64,000 nt of DNA from Thermomicrobiales bacterium (GTDB lineage Bacteria > Chloroflexota > Chloroflexia > Thermomicrobiales > UBA6265). A program made the position numbers and the translations under genes. The DNA lies in the NCBI GenBank assembly GCA_023957115.1, contig JAMLHN010000015.1, forward strand, positions 18,130 to 82,129, given 5' to 3'. Positions 8,388 to 16,195 of the stretch are shown in pieces. How positions within the stretch are numbered: position 1 is the stretch's first letter; each line of letters opens with the position of its first letter. The notes beneath the pieces are model-generated. The model was not told the origin of the DNA and did not search any database. It was given only the letters and a program-made list of their open reading frames with translations.

Positions 8388-9302
8388 ATGTGGCGAGCGC
8401 CACTTCGAGGGTTTTTCTTGGTGCTGGTCGTCGCTGGGGTGGCGCTGCTGTCACTCGGGCTGTGGGCCCGGTTCACCATCTACGATCAGGATCGGTTCGT
8501 CTCGACGGTTGGTGAGCTCTCCACCGACCCGACGGTGCAACGTGTCGCCGTCGAACGTGTGATGACCGAGATCGATACGCAGATTGCTGTGCGGTCCGCG
8601 GAACAAGGACTCTCACCCACGGTTGCGCTCACGTATCAGATGCTGCGGTCGCAGATCGAATCGGGAATCATCTCGGCGCTCAGCTCACCCCAGTTCGGGT
8701 CGGTGTGGAATGCGGCGTTGCGGGAGCTGCACGGTCCGTTCACCGATTTGCTGAAGGGGCACGATACGCCGAATCTCAGGCAAACCGACAGTGACGTGCA
8801 AGTCAATCTCTTCCCCACCTACCAGCTTGCCCAGCAGAGTTTGCCGCCCGCGGCGCTCCAGCTTCTCGGTCAGCTCGAGATCGACGATGACAATTTGTGG
8901 ATCACCGTGCTCGAAGGCGATACGCTCTCGTCGATTCACCAGTACGTGCGGTTGTTCAACCGGGCTCTTGCCGTGGGTATCATCGTTTCGGTGCTGTCTG
9001 CGGTGGCGTATGTGCTGTTCTCGAGACGCAAGCTGCGGGCGATGGCATGGGTGTCGGCGGCTATCGGGATAGGGTTGTTGATCCAGCGGATCGTCCTGCA
9101 GATTGGCAAGCAACAACTGGTCGATTCGCTCGACGATGAGAGCCAGCGGGGTGCAGCTCGGATCTTCTACGACACGCTGGTGGGCGATTTGCTCACGCTG
9201 GAGCTTTCTGGGCTGGCGGTGGCCATCGTGGTGGCCGTTGCAATCTTTGGTATCGATGAGTACCTGCGCCGGCGAGCGCCCGCGCAAACCCCGGCGATCT
9301 AG
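8388..9302 (+). CDS. Integral membrane protein with large extracytoplasmic loop
   Basis: A 304-residue protein with a helix at about 7-27, a soluble loop of some 160 residues (30-185), then helices near 196-215, 222-240 and 270-290. The loop opens with FVSTVGELSTDPTVQRVAVERV, a pattern I associate with uncharacterised actinobacterial and Chloroflexi membrane proteins. No catalytic motif is visible. It stands alone between oppositely oriented and frameshifted neighbours, so the context gives no hint of function. The ATG at 8388 is the first in the frame and is preceded by a purine-rich GGAAGGGAAAAG stretch. Confidence 0.7.
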   Translation: MWRAPLRGFFLVLVVAGVALLSLGLWARFTIYDQDRFVSTVGELSTDPTVQRVAVERVMTEIDTQIAVRSAEQGLSPTVALTYQMLRSQIESGIISALSSPQFGSVWNAALRELHGPFTDLLKGHDTPNLRQTDSDVQVNLFPTYQLAQQSLPPAALQLLGQLEIDDDNLWITVLEGDTLSSIHQYVRLFNRALAVGIIVSVLSAVAYVLFSRRKLRAMAWVSAAIGIGLLIQRIVLQIGKQQLVDSLDDESQRGAARIFYDTLVGDLLTLELSGLAVAIVVAVAIFGIDEYLRRRAPAQTPAI

Positions 9303-9361
9303 CCCAGCGGTTTTTCGTGTGAGGTCTTGAGGCAGCTCGTCGATCTTCGAGGAGGCGTTTG

Positions 9362-10170
9362 ATGACCACTTACACAACAGCCGATCTGGCGGGACCTCTG
9401 GGGGAGCATCCCCCGGCGAATCGGCTGGCTGGGCGGATTTGCCTCGTGGCCGGGGCAACGCGTGGAATCGGTCGAGCAACCGCCAAACGGATGGCTGCTG
9501 AGGGGGCGGCGGCTGTCGTGTTGGCCGGTCGCCAGCAGGATCTTGGCGAGGGCCTGGCCGCTGAGCTGCGGGATTCCGGGACCGAGAGTCTCTTCGTTCG
9601 GACCGATGTCACTCGGGACGAAGACCTGAGGGAGCTGGTCGAGCGGACGACCGAACGGTTTGGCCGGCTCGACACCGTCTTCAACAATGCCGGTATGCAA
9701 GAGCGGCGCGCGTTGCTGGCCGAGCAAACCGATGAGGTCTTTTCACAGGTCTTCGACACCAATGTCCGGTTCTTGTTCAATGCCATGCGGTACGAGGTTC
9801 CGGCTATGCTGGCCTCGGGCGGCGGCGCGATCGTGAACACAACGAGTGTCAGCGGATTCCGCAATCCCTATACCGGGCTGGCACTCTACAACGCGTCGAA
9901 AGCCGCCGCGATCGCGCTCACCCGAAGCGCGGCGATGGAATACGCCCCACAGGGAATCCGCATCAATTCGGTGGCGCCTGGGCGTGTCGTGACCGACATG
10001 ATGCTGGCCACGGGGGTCGACGATATGCAACGAATCGCCGGACAGCTTCCTCTCCGGCGTATGGGGCATCGGAAGAGATTGCAATGGCGGCTGTCTGGCT
10101 CCTTTCGGATGAGGCGAGCTATATCGCCGGACATATTCTCTGCGCGGACGGTGGATTCCTGGCGGGGTAG
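9362..10170 (+). pseudogene. SDR-family oxidoreductase, frameshifted near 10070
   Basis: A classical short-chain dehydrogenase: NAD(P) motif GATRGIG, NNAG in FNNAGMQ, and the catalytic Ser and YxxxK in TSVSGF...YNASK. The frame reads correctly to LPLRRMGH at about 10068. After that it yields basic nonsense and runs into the next gene, to 10462. Shifting by one base at 10068-10072 restores the usual SDR ending (EEIAMAAVWLLSDEASY, then IAGHILCADGGFLAG) and a TAG at 10168-10170. The most economical change is loss of one C in a CATCCGGAAGAG-like original. It is either a recent pseudogene or a sequencing error; a real loss would remove the C-terminal part of the substrate pocket. ATG 9362 is preceded by GAGGAGG. 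Confidence 0.85.
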
Positions 10171-10316
10171 TCGTCCTCGACCGCTCCCGGCGCCAACAGC
10201 CGTTTCGCCGTCCCGCATACGTGGGGCATTGGGACCCATGCGGACTCCTACACTATCCCGGTCTTTCCCAAACCGGCCGGTTCGCTTGCCGGTCCACCCA
10301 GCAGGAGAACGCAACG

Positions 10317-11342
10317 ATGCGGACTGGTGTTGCCTACTTCGGAAATCGAACCGTGCGGCATGTGGCGGCCGATCTGGAGGATATTGCTGCCTCGGGGTTC
10401 GATTATGTCGTGCATTGCTCGACCGAGAGCGATCTGATCTGGGGCAAAGAGACCATGCGTGAGATCTACCGGATCTCGCATGAGCTTGGACTCGAGGTGC
10501 ATGCCGATCCCTGGGGTGTCGCCGGTGTCTTCGGCGGTGAGGCGATGAGCAAGTTCGTCACCTGGGAGACCGATATTTGCCAGGTGCTGGCTGATGGGTC
10601 GCGTATTGGGGCAGCTTGTCTCAATCAGCCGAAGCTGATGGATTGGTTGCATACGTGGATCGATGCGGCGGTCGATCAGGGGGTGGATGTGCTCTTTTTC
10701 GATGAACCGCATTGGTATCCTGGCGATCTCTGGTACATCGGCAGAATCATCGGTCCCGACTCCGAACGTTGGAGCTGCCGCTGCGATGTGTGTCTGGAGC
10801 TCTTTCGGGACCGATATGGGCATGAGATGCCGGCGGTGCTGGACGATGAGGTGCGCGCCTTTCGCCAGCAAGCGGTCTACGATGTGACCGTCGATCTGAT
10901 CGGATACGGTCACGCGCAGGGGGTCCGCAACGGACTCTGCCTGCTCCCTCATGGGATGACATTCGACCTGGTCGGGGTGCCGGACTGGACGCCGTTCCTG
11001 CAGATCCCGGGCCTCGACTTTTTCGGGACCGATCCCTACTGGCGGGCCGGTGCGGAGGTTCCGTTGGAACCGTATGTGCGACCGAATGCCGCGGCCGTGC
11101 GCGAGATCTGCGCGACCTTTGGAGTTCCGAATCAGTTCTGGATCCAGGGATACAACCTTCCGAACGGCGCGGAGTGGGAAGCGGCCAGGGCCATCGAGAT
11201 CGCGGTCGAAGAAGGGATGACCGACCTCGCCGTTTGGGCCTATCGAGGCTGCGAGGCGATGTCTGCGTTGTGGCCGGGGAATATCGACACGACGTGGGAG
11301 ACGGTGGTGAGAGCGTTGCAGAACGCGAACGATTGCTCCTGA
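10317..11342 (+). CDS. TIM-barrel, glycoside-hydrolase-like protein
   Basis: A 341-residue protein starting at ATG 10317 with AGGAG seven bases upstream. The sequence alternates predicted strands and helices (YVVHCST, GLEVHADPWG, VDVLFFDEPHW, GLDFFGTDPYW, NQFWIQGYNL, DLAVWAYRG), as in a (beta/alpha)8 barrel. The acidic residues in FFDEPHW and FGTDPYW sit at strand ends, where glycoside hydrolases of clan A carry catalytic carboxylates. A CRCDVC cluster follows, as in the Cys-rich loop of some GH42-like proteins. I cannot assign a GH family. No signal peptide is seen, so it would act in the cytoplasm. The upstream frame of the broken SDR overlaps its start only because of the frameshift. Confidence 0.75.
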   Translation: MRTGVAYFGNRTVRHVAADLEDIAASGFDYVVHCSTESDLIWGKETMREIYRISHELGLEVHADPWGVAGVFGGEAMSKFVTWETDICQVLADGSRIGAACLNQPKLMDWLHTWIDAAVDQGVDVLFFDEPHWYPGDLWYIGRIIGPDSERWSCRCDVCLELFRDRYGHEMPAVLDDEVRAFRQQAVYDVTVDLIGYGHAQGVRNGLCLLPHGMTFDLVGVPDWTPFLQIPGLDFFGTDPYWRAGAEVPLEPYVRPNAAAVREICATFGVPNQFWIQGYNLPNGAEWEAARAIEIAVEEGMTDLAVWAYRGCEAMSALWPGNIDTTWETVVRALQNANDCS

Positions 11343-11360
11343 CGCTCGGAGCAGCGGCCG

Positions 11361-11894
11361 TCAGAAGATCTCGTCGATCCGAAGTGAGAGCTTGGGGAAC
11401 AACGGACTCTGGAGTATTTCGTCGCCTCGAAGAACTTCGATCTTCGAATGACCGCGGTGCACGGCGACTTCGCGTTCGCGAGGGCGCGCGACCCAGACCT
11501 CGCTCGAGCCCGACGCAAGATAGATTGCGGTCTTCCGTGCGATCTCGGTCGCGGAATTGCTTGGCGAGACGACTTCGATGGCCAAGTCTGGGGCCAGCTC
11601 GAGATAGCCATCTCCGGCGCCCGCGAGACGTTCTGTACGCACGAATGCGATATCGGGAGCCAAAACGGTGTCCGGGTTTCGGGCGAGAATGAACCCTACA
11701 TCGCCGGAAAGGATCTCTCCCGATCGATCCGCGCGTACTTCGTTCATGAGGAAATACGCCAGATTGGAAATGGCTCGTCCATGAGCACGTCCCTGCGGAC
11801 TCACCTCGATCAATTCTCCTTCGATGAGCTCGTAGGGCGCATCAGGGCCGAGTCGGAAAAGATCTTCTGCAGTTAGGAGTCGGGTACTGACCAT
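11361..11894 (-). CDS. Uma2-family (DUF820) PD-(D/E)xK nuclease-like protein
   Basis: A 177-residue Uma2 protein. It shows the family order: LTAEDLFRLGPD at the N-terminus, YELIEGELIEVSPQGRAHG, VLAPDIAFV, and LAIEVVSPSNSATEIARK, which hold the PD-ExK-like acidic and lysine residues (D in APD, E in IEV, K in ARK). It ends with the SEVWVARPREREVAVHR strand pair. These restriction-endonuclease-like proteins are abundant in Cyanobacteria and Chloroflexota; their role is not known. A clear paralogue lies at 43125-43670. It is a single gene, convergent with the TIM-barrel gene by 19 bp. Confidence 0.9.
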   Translation of the reverse strand: MVSTRLLTAEDLFRLGPDAPYELIEGELIEVSPQGRAHGRAISNLAYFLMNEVRADRSGEILSGDVGFILARNPDTVLAPDIAFVRTERLAGAGDGYLELAPDLAIEVVSPSNSATEIARKTAIYLASGSSEVWVARPREREVAVHRGHSKIEVLRGDEILQSPLFPKLSLRIDEIF

Positions 11895-11964
11895 AGGACG
11901 GCGCTCTGTCTGACGTGAGGAAAGGGGATACCAAAGCTGACTCCATCATACACGGGAGACGGTA

Positions 11965-11998
11965 GCCAACTCCAAACTCCCAAATCCTAACTCCCCAG
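11965..11998. repeat. Family A word repeat at the end of the Rieske gene
   Basis: On the minus strand this reads CTGGGGAGTTAGGATTTGG and continues GAGTTTGGAGTTGG. The TAG stop of the Rieske gene is part of the repeat, as at 7311-7313. Confidence 0.55.
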
Positions 11999-12349
11999 CG
12001 TAATCGTCACCTTGTCATCTACCACCGAGATTGGGTACTGCCGGACCTTGAAGCGGGGATTTGCCAGTGCCTGACCGGTGGTGATGTCGAACTCGATCCC
12101 GTGCCAGGGGCAGGTGAGAATTTCCCCCTCGCGGCCCCATTCGAGCTGCCAGTCGGTATCCGGGCCGGACACCATGGTGCCGTTCACCCCGCCCGTGCAG
12201 AGCGGTCCGTATTGGTGCGGGCAGATGTTCGGGAGTGCATAGAGCGTACCGGCGACGTTGAAGACGCCGATTTCGATAGTACGGATCTTTACCACCGTGC
12301 TGGAGCCAACCGGGAAGTCGGCGATCGTTCCAATGACATGCTCGGCCAT
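11987..12349 (-). CDS. Rieske [2Fe-2S] ferredoxin-like protein
   Basis: A 120-residue soluble protein with both Rieske ligand pairs: C-x-H in CPHQYGPLC and C-x2-H in CPWHGIEF, separated by about 45 residues. This is the usual size for a Rieske ferredoxin or the small subunit-like NirD/BphF type, which passes electrons to an oxygenase. ATG 12349 lies four bases after the stop of the amidohydrolase, whose GGAGTAG end serves as its ribosome site, so the two are co-translated. No oxygenase subunit is in the window, so the electron acceptor is unknown. Confidence 0.92.
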   Translation of the reverse strand: MAEHVIGTIADFPVGSSTVVKIRTIEIGVFNVAGTLYALPNICPHQYGPLCTGGVNGTMVSGPDTDWQLEWGREGEILTCPWHGIEFDITTGQALANPRFKVRQYPISVVDDKVTITLGS

Positions 12350-12353
12350 CGAT

Positions 12354-13433
12354 CTACTCCGCCGCGACTGGAACGGGAATACGGGGGAATGCGCTCAGCG
12401 CATTGAGACCCATGACGGCGCGTTTCAAATCCTGCGACATCGGCAGCTTGAGGATGGCCTTCGGATGGTCGAAATCGTGATGCGGCCAGTCGGAGGCGAA
12501 GATGATGCGGTCGTCGCCGATCTGATGGATCGTTTCGACGAGCTGGGAGGGATCGTCCGGTTCTTCCACCGGTTGGGTGGCGAACCACATCCGCTCCCGC
12601 ATGTACTCGCTCGGGCGACGGTCCAGGAACGGTACATGACGGCGGTATTCGTTGTAGTACTTGTCCATACGCCACATCATGTACGGCACCCAGGCGATGC
12701 CGGCTTCGGTGAAGACCACTTTGAGCTTGGGATATCGAGCGGGAACGCCGGTGTGCATGATGCTGGTCAGGTTCGCCATCATGGCGAATGCGTGCGAAAG
12801 CACCTGCCGCGCGAAATGGTTCTCGAACTGATCGAGCTGATATGGGAATTGCGGTGTGGTAATCGTCACGCTGTGCAGGCAGACCGGGAGATCGGCCTCT
12901 TGCGCAGCGGAAAAGATGGGGTCGTATTTCCGATCGCCCCAGAGCGGATGCACACCCGCGGTCGGCAGGTAGACCCCAACGATCCGGTCATTTTTCGCGT
13001 ATTTCCGAATCTCGTTCGCCGAATCCTCGGGGTTTTGGGGAGATGCCAGCACCACGCCAAAGAGACCGTTGTCTTCCTGGAGCCATTCTTCCGCAAGCCA
13101 GCGGTTATAGGCGTGCGCCAGCGCGGTGGCGTACTCCCGGTTCGGGAGCGTGGCGAAGAGGAGCAGATGATCGGGAAAGAGGATGCCGACCTCGATATCG
13201 AGCTCGTTCAGCTCGCGGCGCATATCGGCGGCTGTTTCGACCGAGCGATAGGGCGGGCTTCCGGCGATCGGCGGATCCTGGCGCAGGTTGGGCGCGAACC
13301 CTGGAATCTGCAAGTAGGGGTAGGAACCGCCGTCCAGCAGCTCCAGCGATTTGCGCCAGGGCATCTCGCAATACGGAGCCAGCTTGCCCGGCGTGTCGTT
13401 GACATGAATATCCGCGTCGATCGTGAAGACCAT
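12354..13433 (-). CDS. Amidohydrolase_2 family metal-dependent hydrolase/decarboxylase
   Basis: A 359-residue TIM-barrel hydrolase of the Amidohydrolase_2 (ACMSD-like) family. The metal-binding strand-1 motif appears as IDADIHVND; VCLHSVTITT and the terminal FASDWPHHDFDHPK carry the later His and Asp ligands. Relatives decarboxylate or hydrolyse cyclic and aromatic acids (for example ACMSD, 2,3-dihydroxybenzoate decarboxylase, isomerase-type lactonases). The coupling to a Rieske ferredoxin suggests catabolism of an aromatic or heterocyclic compound, but this is inference. ATG 13433 follows a 126-bp gap filled by an inverted pair of family A repeats that separate it from RidA. Confidence 0.88.
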   Translation of the reverse strand: MVFTIDADIHVNDTPGKLAPYCEMPWRKSLELLDGGSYPYLQIPGFAPNLRQDPPIAGSPPYRSVETAADMRRELNELDIEVGILFPDHLLLFATLPNREYATALAHAYNRWLAEEWLQEDNGLFGVVLASPQNPEDSANEIRKYAKNDRIVGVYLPTAGVHPLWGDRKYDPIFSAAQEADLPVCLHSVTITTPQFPYQLDQFENHFARQVLSHAFAMMANLTSIMHTGVPARYPKLKVVFTEAGIAWVPYMMWRMDKYYNEYRRHVPFLDRRPSEYMRERMWFATQPVEEPDDPSQLVETIHQIGDDRIIFASDWPHHDFDHPKAILKLPMSQDLKRAVMGLNALSAFPRIPVPVAAE

Positions 13434-13440
13434 GTTGATT

Positions 13441-13556
13441 CCTCGCGGGAGTTGGGTGGTCGGAGTTGGGAGTTAGCGTTCTTAGCAATAGGAAAGCGAC
13501 GTGAACGCGACGTCAGAGATTCCTAACTCCCAACTCCCAGCTCCTAGCTCCCCATC
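13441..13556. repeat. Inverted pair of family A word repeats
   Basis: The left arm (13445-13475) is built of GGGAGTTGGG and GGAGTTGGGAGTTAG. The right arm (13512-13553) is TCCTAACTCCCAACTCCCAG then CTCCTAGCTCCCC. The loop is about 40 bp. A transcript could form a long imperfect stem between RidA and the amidohydrolase, acting as an attenuator or terminator. Confidence 0.6.
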
Positions 13557-13558
13557 AA

Positions 13559-14020
13559 CTATTCGAACTCGAAGATGGTTTCGACTTCGACCGGCACGTT
13601 GCCGGGAAGCGCTTGCACCCCGACGGCGGAGCGCGCATGCACGCCGGCATCGCCGAGAACTTCATAGATGAACTCGCTGAACCCGTGCATCACAGCCGGG
13701 GTGTCTTTGAAGCCGGGCGTGCAGTTCACCATGCCCAGCACTTTGATAGTCTGCTTGATGCGCGAGAGATCGCCCAGGATATTCCAGGCCATCTGCAACT
13801 GCAGAAAGGCGACCTGCCGCGCAGCCTGGTAGCCTTGCTCGACGGTGTAGACATCACCGACGCGGCCGTCCCAGGCCGCTCCGTCGACCGGGGTCGGCGT
13901 GGCGCCGGAGAGATAGAGCAGATTGCCGGTGATCTTCCCCATGGCGACGGCCGGGTGAAACGGCTTCTGCTCCTGGAGCTCGTAACCAAGCGACTTCAGT
14001 TTTTCTTCGGGTGTCATCAT
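13559..14020 (-). CDS. RidA/YjgF-family enamine deaminase
   Basis: A 153-residue RidA homologue, somewhat longer than the 128-residue E. coli protein because of an N-terminal extension (TPEEKLKSLGYELQEQ). The active-site arginine is visible in HARSAVGVQALPGNVPVEVE, followed by the family's P-V-E-V-E strand. RidA hydrolyses reactive enamine/imine intermediates released by PLP enzymes. The ATG at 14020 overlaps the TGA of the SelA-like PLP gene (ATGA), a fitting partnership. A second in-frame ATG at 14017 is an alternative start. Confidence 0.93.
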   Translation of the reverse strand: MMTPEEKLKSLGYELQEQKPFHPAVAMGKITGNLLYLSGATPTPVDGAAWDGRVGDVYTVEQGYQAARQVAFLQLQMAWNILGDLSRIKQTIKVLGMVNCTPGFKDTPAVMHGFSEFIYEVLGDAGVHARSAVGVQALPGNVPVEVETIFEFE

Positions 14021-15144
14021 TTCCCCTTTGTTGCCGAGGTCAGTACGTCGCGCACTGCCTCGAGGACGATTCGATCTTCACCAGTTTCCAGGGTTTGCGG
14101 GTTGAGCGCAAACGTGTGTTCGTCAATGACGCCGACTGCGATGCGCGGATCGCGGTCCCAGAGCGCCGCTATGATCTCATCGCGGGTCATCGGGAATGAG
14201 GGATCGACGGTCAATGCGGCGCGGCCGTGCGGTTGTCCCGCTTCACTCGGGTAACGCCGCTCGACGGTCACACCGGGGATACCGTTGAGCTCGTTGACCC
14301 AGAGCTGCACCGATTCCTCGTATCCAGCCAGTGTGGCTGCTTCGTCGTCCCGGAGCGCCAGCTCGACCGCGGTCAAGAGTCCGGCCAGCTCTTCTTTGCC
14401 GACCTTCATTGGACGGCCAAAGCTCTGGTTGGGCGCGGCGTTGGGACGAATCCCATCGATGATCGTTTTTTTGCCGACGACCAGACCGCTCGACTGCGGT
14501 CCGCGGAGTCCTTTGCCTCCGCTGAAGATGGCCGCATCGGCGCCCAGGTTGCGCGTGTAATGCCAGAGGTTGCTGATCGGCGGAATCTGCGCGGCGGCGT
14601 CCACGATGACCGGCACACTCATCGAATGCGCAACCTCGACGACCTCCGGTAGGGGGCGGGCCCCGGCCGCGAGCGCTTCGCCGCCGAAGTAGAGGACACA
14701 GGCAGTTTTGGGATTGGCGACTTGAATCTCGAGATCGTCGCCATCGGGTTCGATCTCGATCAGCCGGGCGCCGGTTTGCCGGGCGGCATAGTCGTAGGGG
14801 TTGCGCTGCCGTTTGTAGACGACGACGTTGGTCTTCTCGATCCCGTCGAGATAGGGAAACGACTGCTGGACGTCGGGATTCGTACCGGCAATGCACGACG
14901 CGACACAAAGTGCGATACCCGCGGCCGCGCCGGACGACACAAAGGCGGCTTCGTTGTGCGTGAGCTCTGCCAGACGTTCGCCGACCTTGCGGTTCAGCTC
15001 GAACATATCGACGAATTGCGTCGAGGCGGCGGACATTGCCTCGACGACTTCCGGTGGCATCAGCGATCCGCCGAGTTTGGTCAAGGTGGCGGACGCGTTG
15101 ATGACCGGACGGACACCGAGCTGCTGGGGAACCGATTGGGCCAT
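14017..15144 (-). CDS. SelA-like PLP-dependent enzyme
   Basis: A 375-residue fold-type I PLP enzyme of the SelA/DgaE-like branch. It has LGVRPVINASATLTKLGGS (the N-terminal motif shared with SelA), SSGAAAGIALCVASC, the cofactor aspartate in PVIVDAAAQIPP, and the Schiff-base lysine in FSGGKGLRGPQSSG. True SelA needs a longer N-terminal domain for tRNA binding, which is missing. The closest known functions are D-glucosaminate-6-phosphate ammonia-lyase or related 2-amino acid lyases, which release enamines; the coupled RidA gene fits that chemistry. ATG 15144 is followed downstream by the RidA, amidohydrolase and Rieske genes. The exact substrate is unknown. Confidence 0.88.
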   Translation of the reverse strand: MAQSVPQQLGVRPVINASATLTKLGGSLMPPEVVEAMSAASTQFVDMFELNRKVGERLAELTHNEAAFVSSGAAAGIALCVASCIAGTNPDVQQSFPYLDGIEKTNVVVYKRQRNPYDYAARQTGARLIEIEPDGDDLEIQVANPKTACVLYFGGEALAAGARPLPEVVEVAHSMSVPVIVDAAAQIPPISNLWHYTRNLGADAAIFSGGKGLRGPQSSGLVVGKKTIIDGIRPNAAPNQSFGRPMKVGKEELAGLLTAVELALRDDEAATLAGYEESVQLWVNELNGIPGVTVERRYPSEAGQPHGRAALTVDPSFPMTRDEIIAALWDRDPRIAVGVIDEHTFALNPQTLETGEDRIVLEAVRDVLTSATKGK

Positions 15145-15239
15145 GAGGGGTCGAATACTCCCATCTTTGCGAATCCGACGATTGTCCCCGGATTGTATGG
15201 GAGCGATTGAATGAACGATCGGGGTTATCCGCTCAGCGA

Positions 15240-15530
15240 CTATGAGTTCTTCATCCGGCGATAGATATCAGCGCGATCGCCCACACTGAAAATCAGAACG
15301 ACCAGAATCCCATCGTGGATCTCATAGACGACCCGATAGTTACCCACGCGAACGCGGTACTTATCGTTCCATCCGTGGAGCTTGCGGTATCCATACGGGC
15401 GAGGATTCTCCGCAAGTGCCTTGATGACCGCGTCGATGTCCGCTCGAATGGCTTTGGGTAGCTTCTTGAACTCCCGGCTCGCATGGGGAGCAAATTCAAT
15501 CGTGTACCGGGTAGGTCGCTGTTCCGGCAC
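15240..15530 (-). CDS. RelE/ParE-family mRNA interferase toxin
   Basis: A 96-residue RelE-type toxin. YTIEFAPHASREFKKLPKAI matches the family N-terminus, and KYRVRVGNYRVVYEIHDG and VLIFSVGDRADIYRRM match its central and C-terminal strands, with the basic and aromatic residues used in ribosome-dependent mRNA cleavage. The start is GTG 15530, directly after the TAG of the antitoxin (TAGGTG), so expression is tightly coupled. RelE toxins stop translation unless bound by the antitoxin. Confidence 0.92.
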   Translation of the reverse strand: MPEQRPTRYTIEFAPHASREFKKLPKAIRADIDAVIKALAENPRPYGYRKLHGWNDKYRVRVGNYRVVYEIHDGILVVLIFSVGDRADIYRRMKNS

Positions 15531-15806
15531 CTATTCGAGGCCAGACTCGACGCGAACCGTTTCCCAGGGAATCGTTCCTTCTTCGCGGATGCTCTGCAAC
15601 GATCGCTCGATTTCCTGACGATCGATTTCATCCTCAAGGCGCTCGAGCTCTTCGAGATCCGCGATCGGTACCACCGCAACCAATTCTTTTCCGTGACGTG
15701 TCACGACGATGCGCTCTTGCCCGTACGCCGCCCGGTTGAGAATCTCGGCAAGGTTCTCACGCATTTCGGCGGCAGTGAAGATTGGGGACTGATGTGTCGT
15801 TACCAT
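15531..15806 (-). CDS. Phd/YefM-family antitoxin, partner of RelE
   Basis: A 91-residue antitoxin from ATG 15806. IFTAAEMRENLAEILNRAAY and the VVTRHGKELVAVVPI strand are the hallmark of the Phd/YefM DNA-binding half. The C-terminal half (EELERLEDEIDRQEIERSLQ) is acidic and likely disordered until it wraps the toxin. Upstream are TTGTAC-rich half sites (15818-15852), probably the operator through which the antitoxin represses its own operon. The frame extends ten codons further to an ATG at 15836, but that would place the start inside the operator. Confidence 0.9.
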   Translation of the reverse strand: MVTTHQSPIFTAAEMRENLAEILNRAAYGQERIVVTRHGKELVAVVPIADLEELERLEDEIDRQEIERSLQSIREEGTIPWETVRVESGLE

Positions 15807-15811
15807 GGCAT

Positions 15812-15855
15812 GTCCATTTTGTACAAAACGTCGCATTTTATCGAATTGTACTAGA
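15812..15855. promoter_or_regulatory. Putative antitoxin operator with TTGTAC half-sites
   Basis: TTTTGTACAAAACG at 15818-15831 contains the palindrome TTTTGTACAAAA, and GAATTGTAC is at 15844-15852. The same TGTAC half-site recurs in front of the second antitoxin gene at 16155-16177, which argues for one repressor binding both. Confidence 0.55.
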
Positions 15856-16135
15856 ACGTCGACTCCCCTTCACGGGCAATGGCGGCATCCAACTTCTGCC
15901 GAATGACTTCAACTGGGACACCGCCCTCACGCTGATACGCATCCCATGCCTCATCCGCCAGTTGCGCATCGAGATCATCAATAGGCACCAATGCTACGAG
16001 TGCTTTGCCATGACGTGTGCGCACAACACGCTCGTCGCCATAGGCCACGCGATTGATGACCTCGACAAAATTCTCGCGCACCTCGGTCGCTGACATAGAA
16101 ATTGCTTCATCAGAGACAGACATCTTTCGATCCAA
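15851..16135 (-). CDS. Second Phd/YefM-family antitoxin (solitary)
   Basis: A 94-residue protein with the same plan as its neighbour: SATEVRENFVEVINRVAYGD, VVRTRHGKALVALVPIDDL, then an acidic tail (QLADEAWDAYQREGG). Its last codons end 45 bp before the RelE antitoxin start, and no second toxin follows or precedes it. It may be a duplicated antitoxin that lost its toxin, or an antidote regulating the neighbouring pair through the shared operator. ATG 16135 or ATG 16123 may be used. Confidence 0.88.
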   Translation of the reverse strand: MDRKMSVSDEAISMSATEVRENFVEVINRVAYGDERVVRTRHGKALVALVPIDDLDAQLADEAWDAYQREGGVPVEVIRQKLDAAIAREGESTF

Positions 16136-16149
16136 TTCACGTCACATAT

Positions 16150-16182
16150 ACGACTGTACAAATCGTACAAAAAGTACGTTCA
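16150..16182. promoter_or_regulatory. Second TGTAC-rich operator
   Basis: Three half-sites, CTGTACAAATCGTACAAAAA then GTACG, at 16154-16178 directly upstream of the solitary antitoxin. They match those upstream of the RelE antitoxin. Confidence 0.5.
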
Positions 16183-16195
16183 ATTACAAGGCGGG

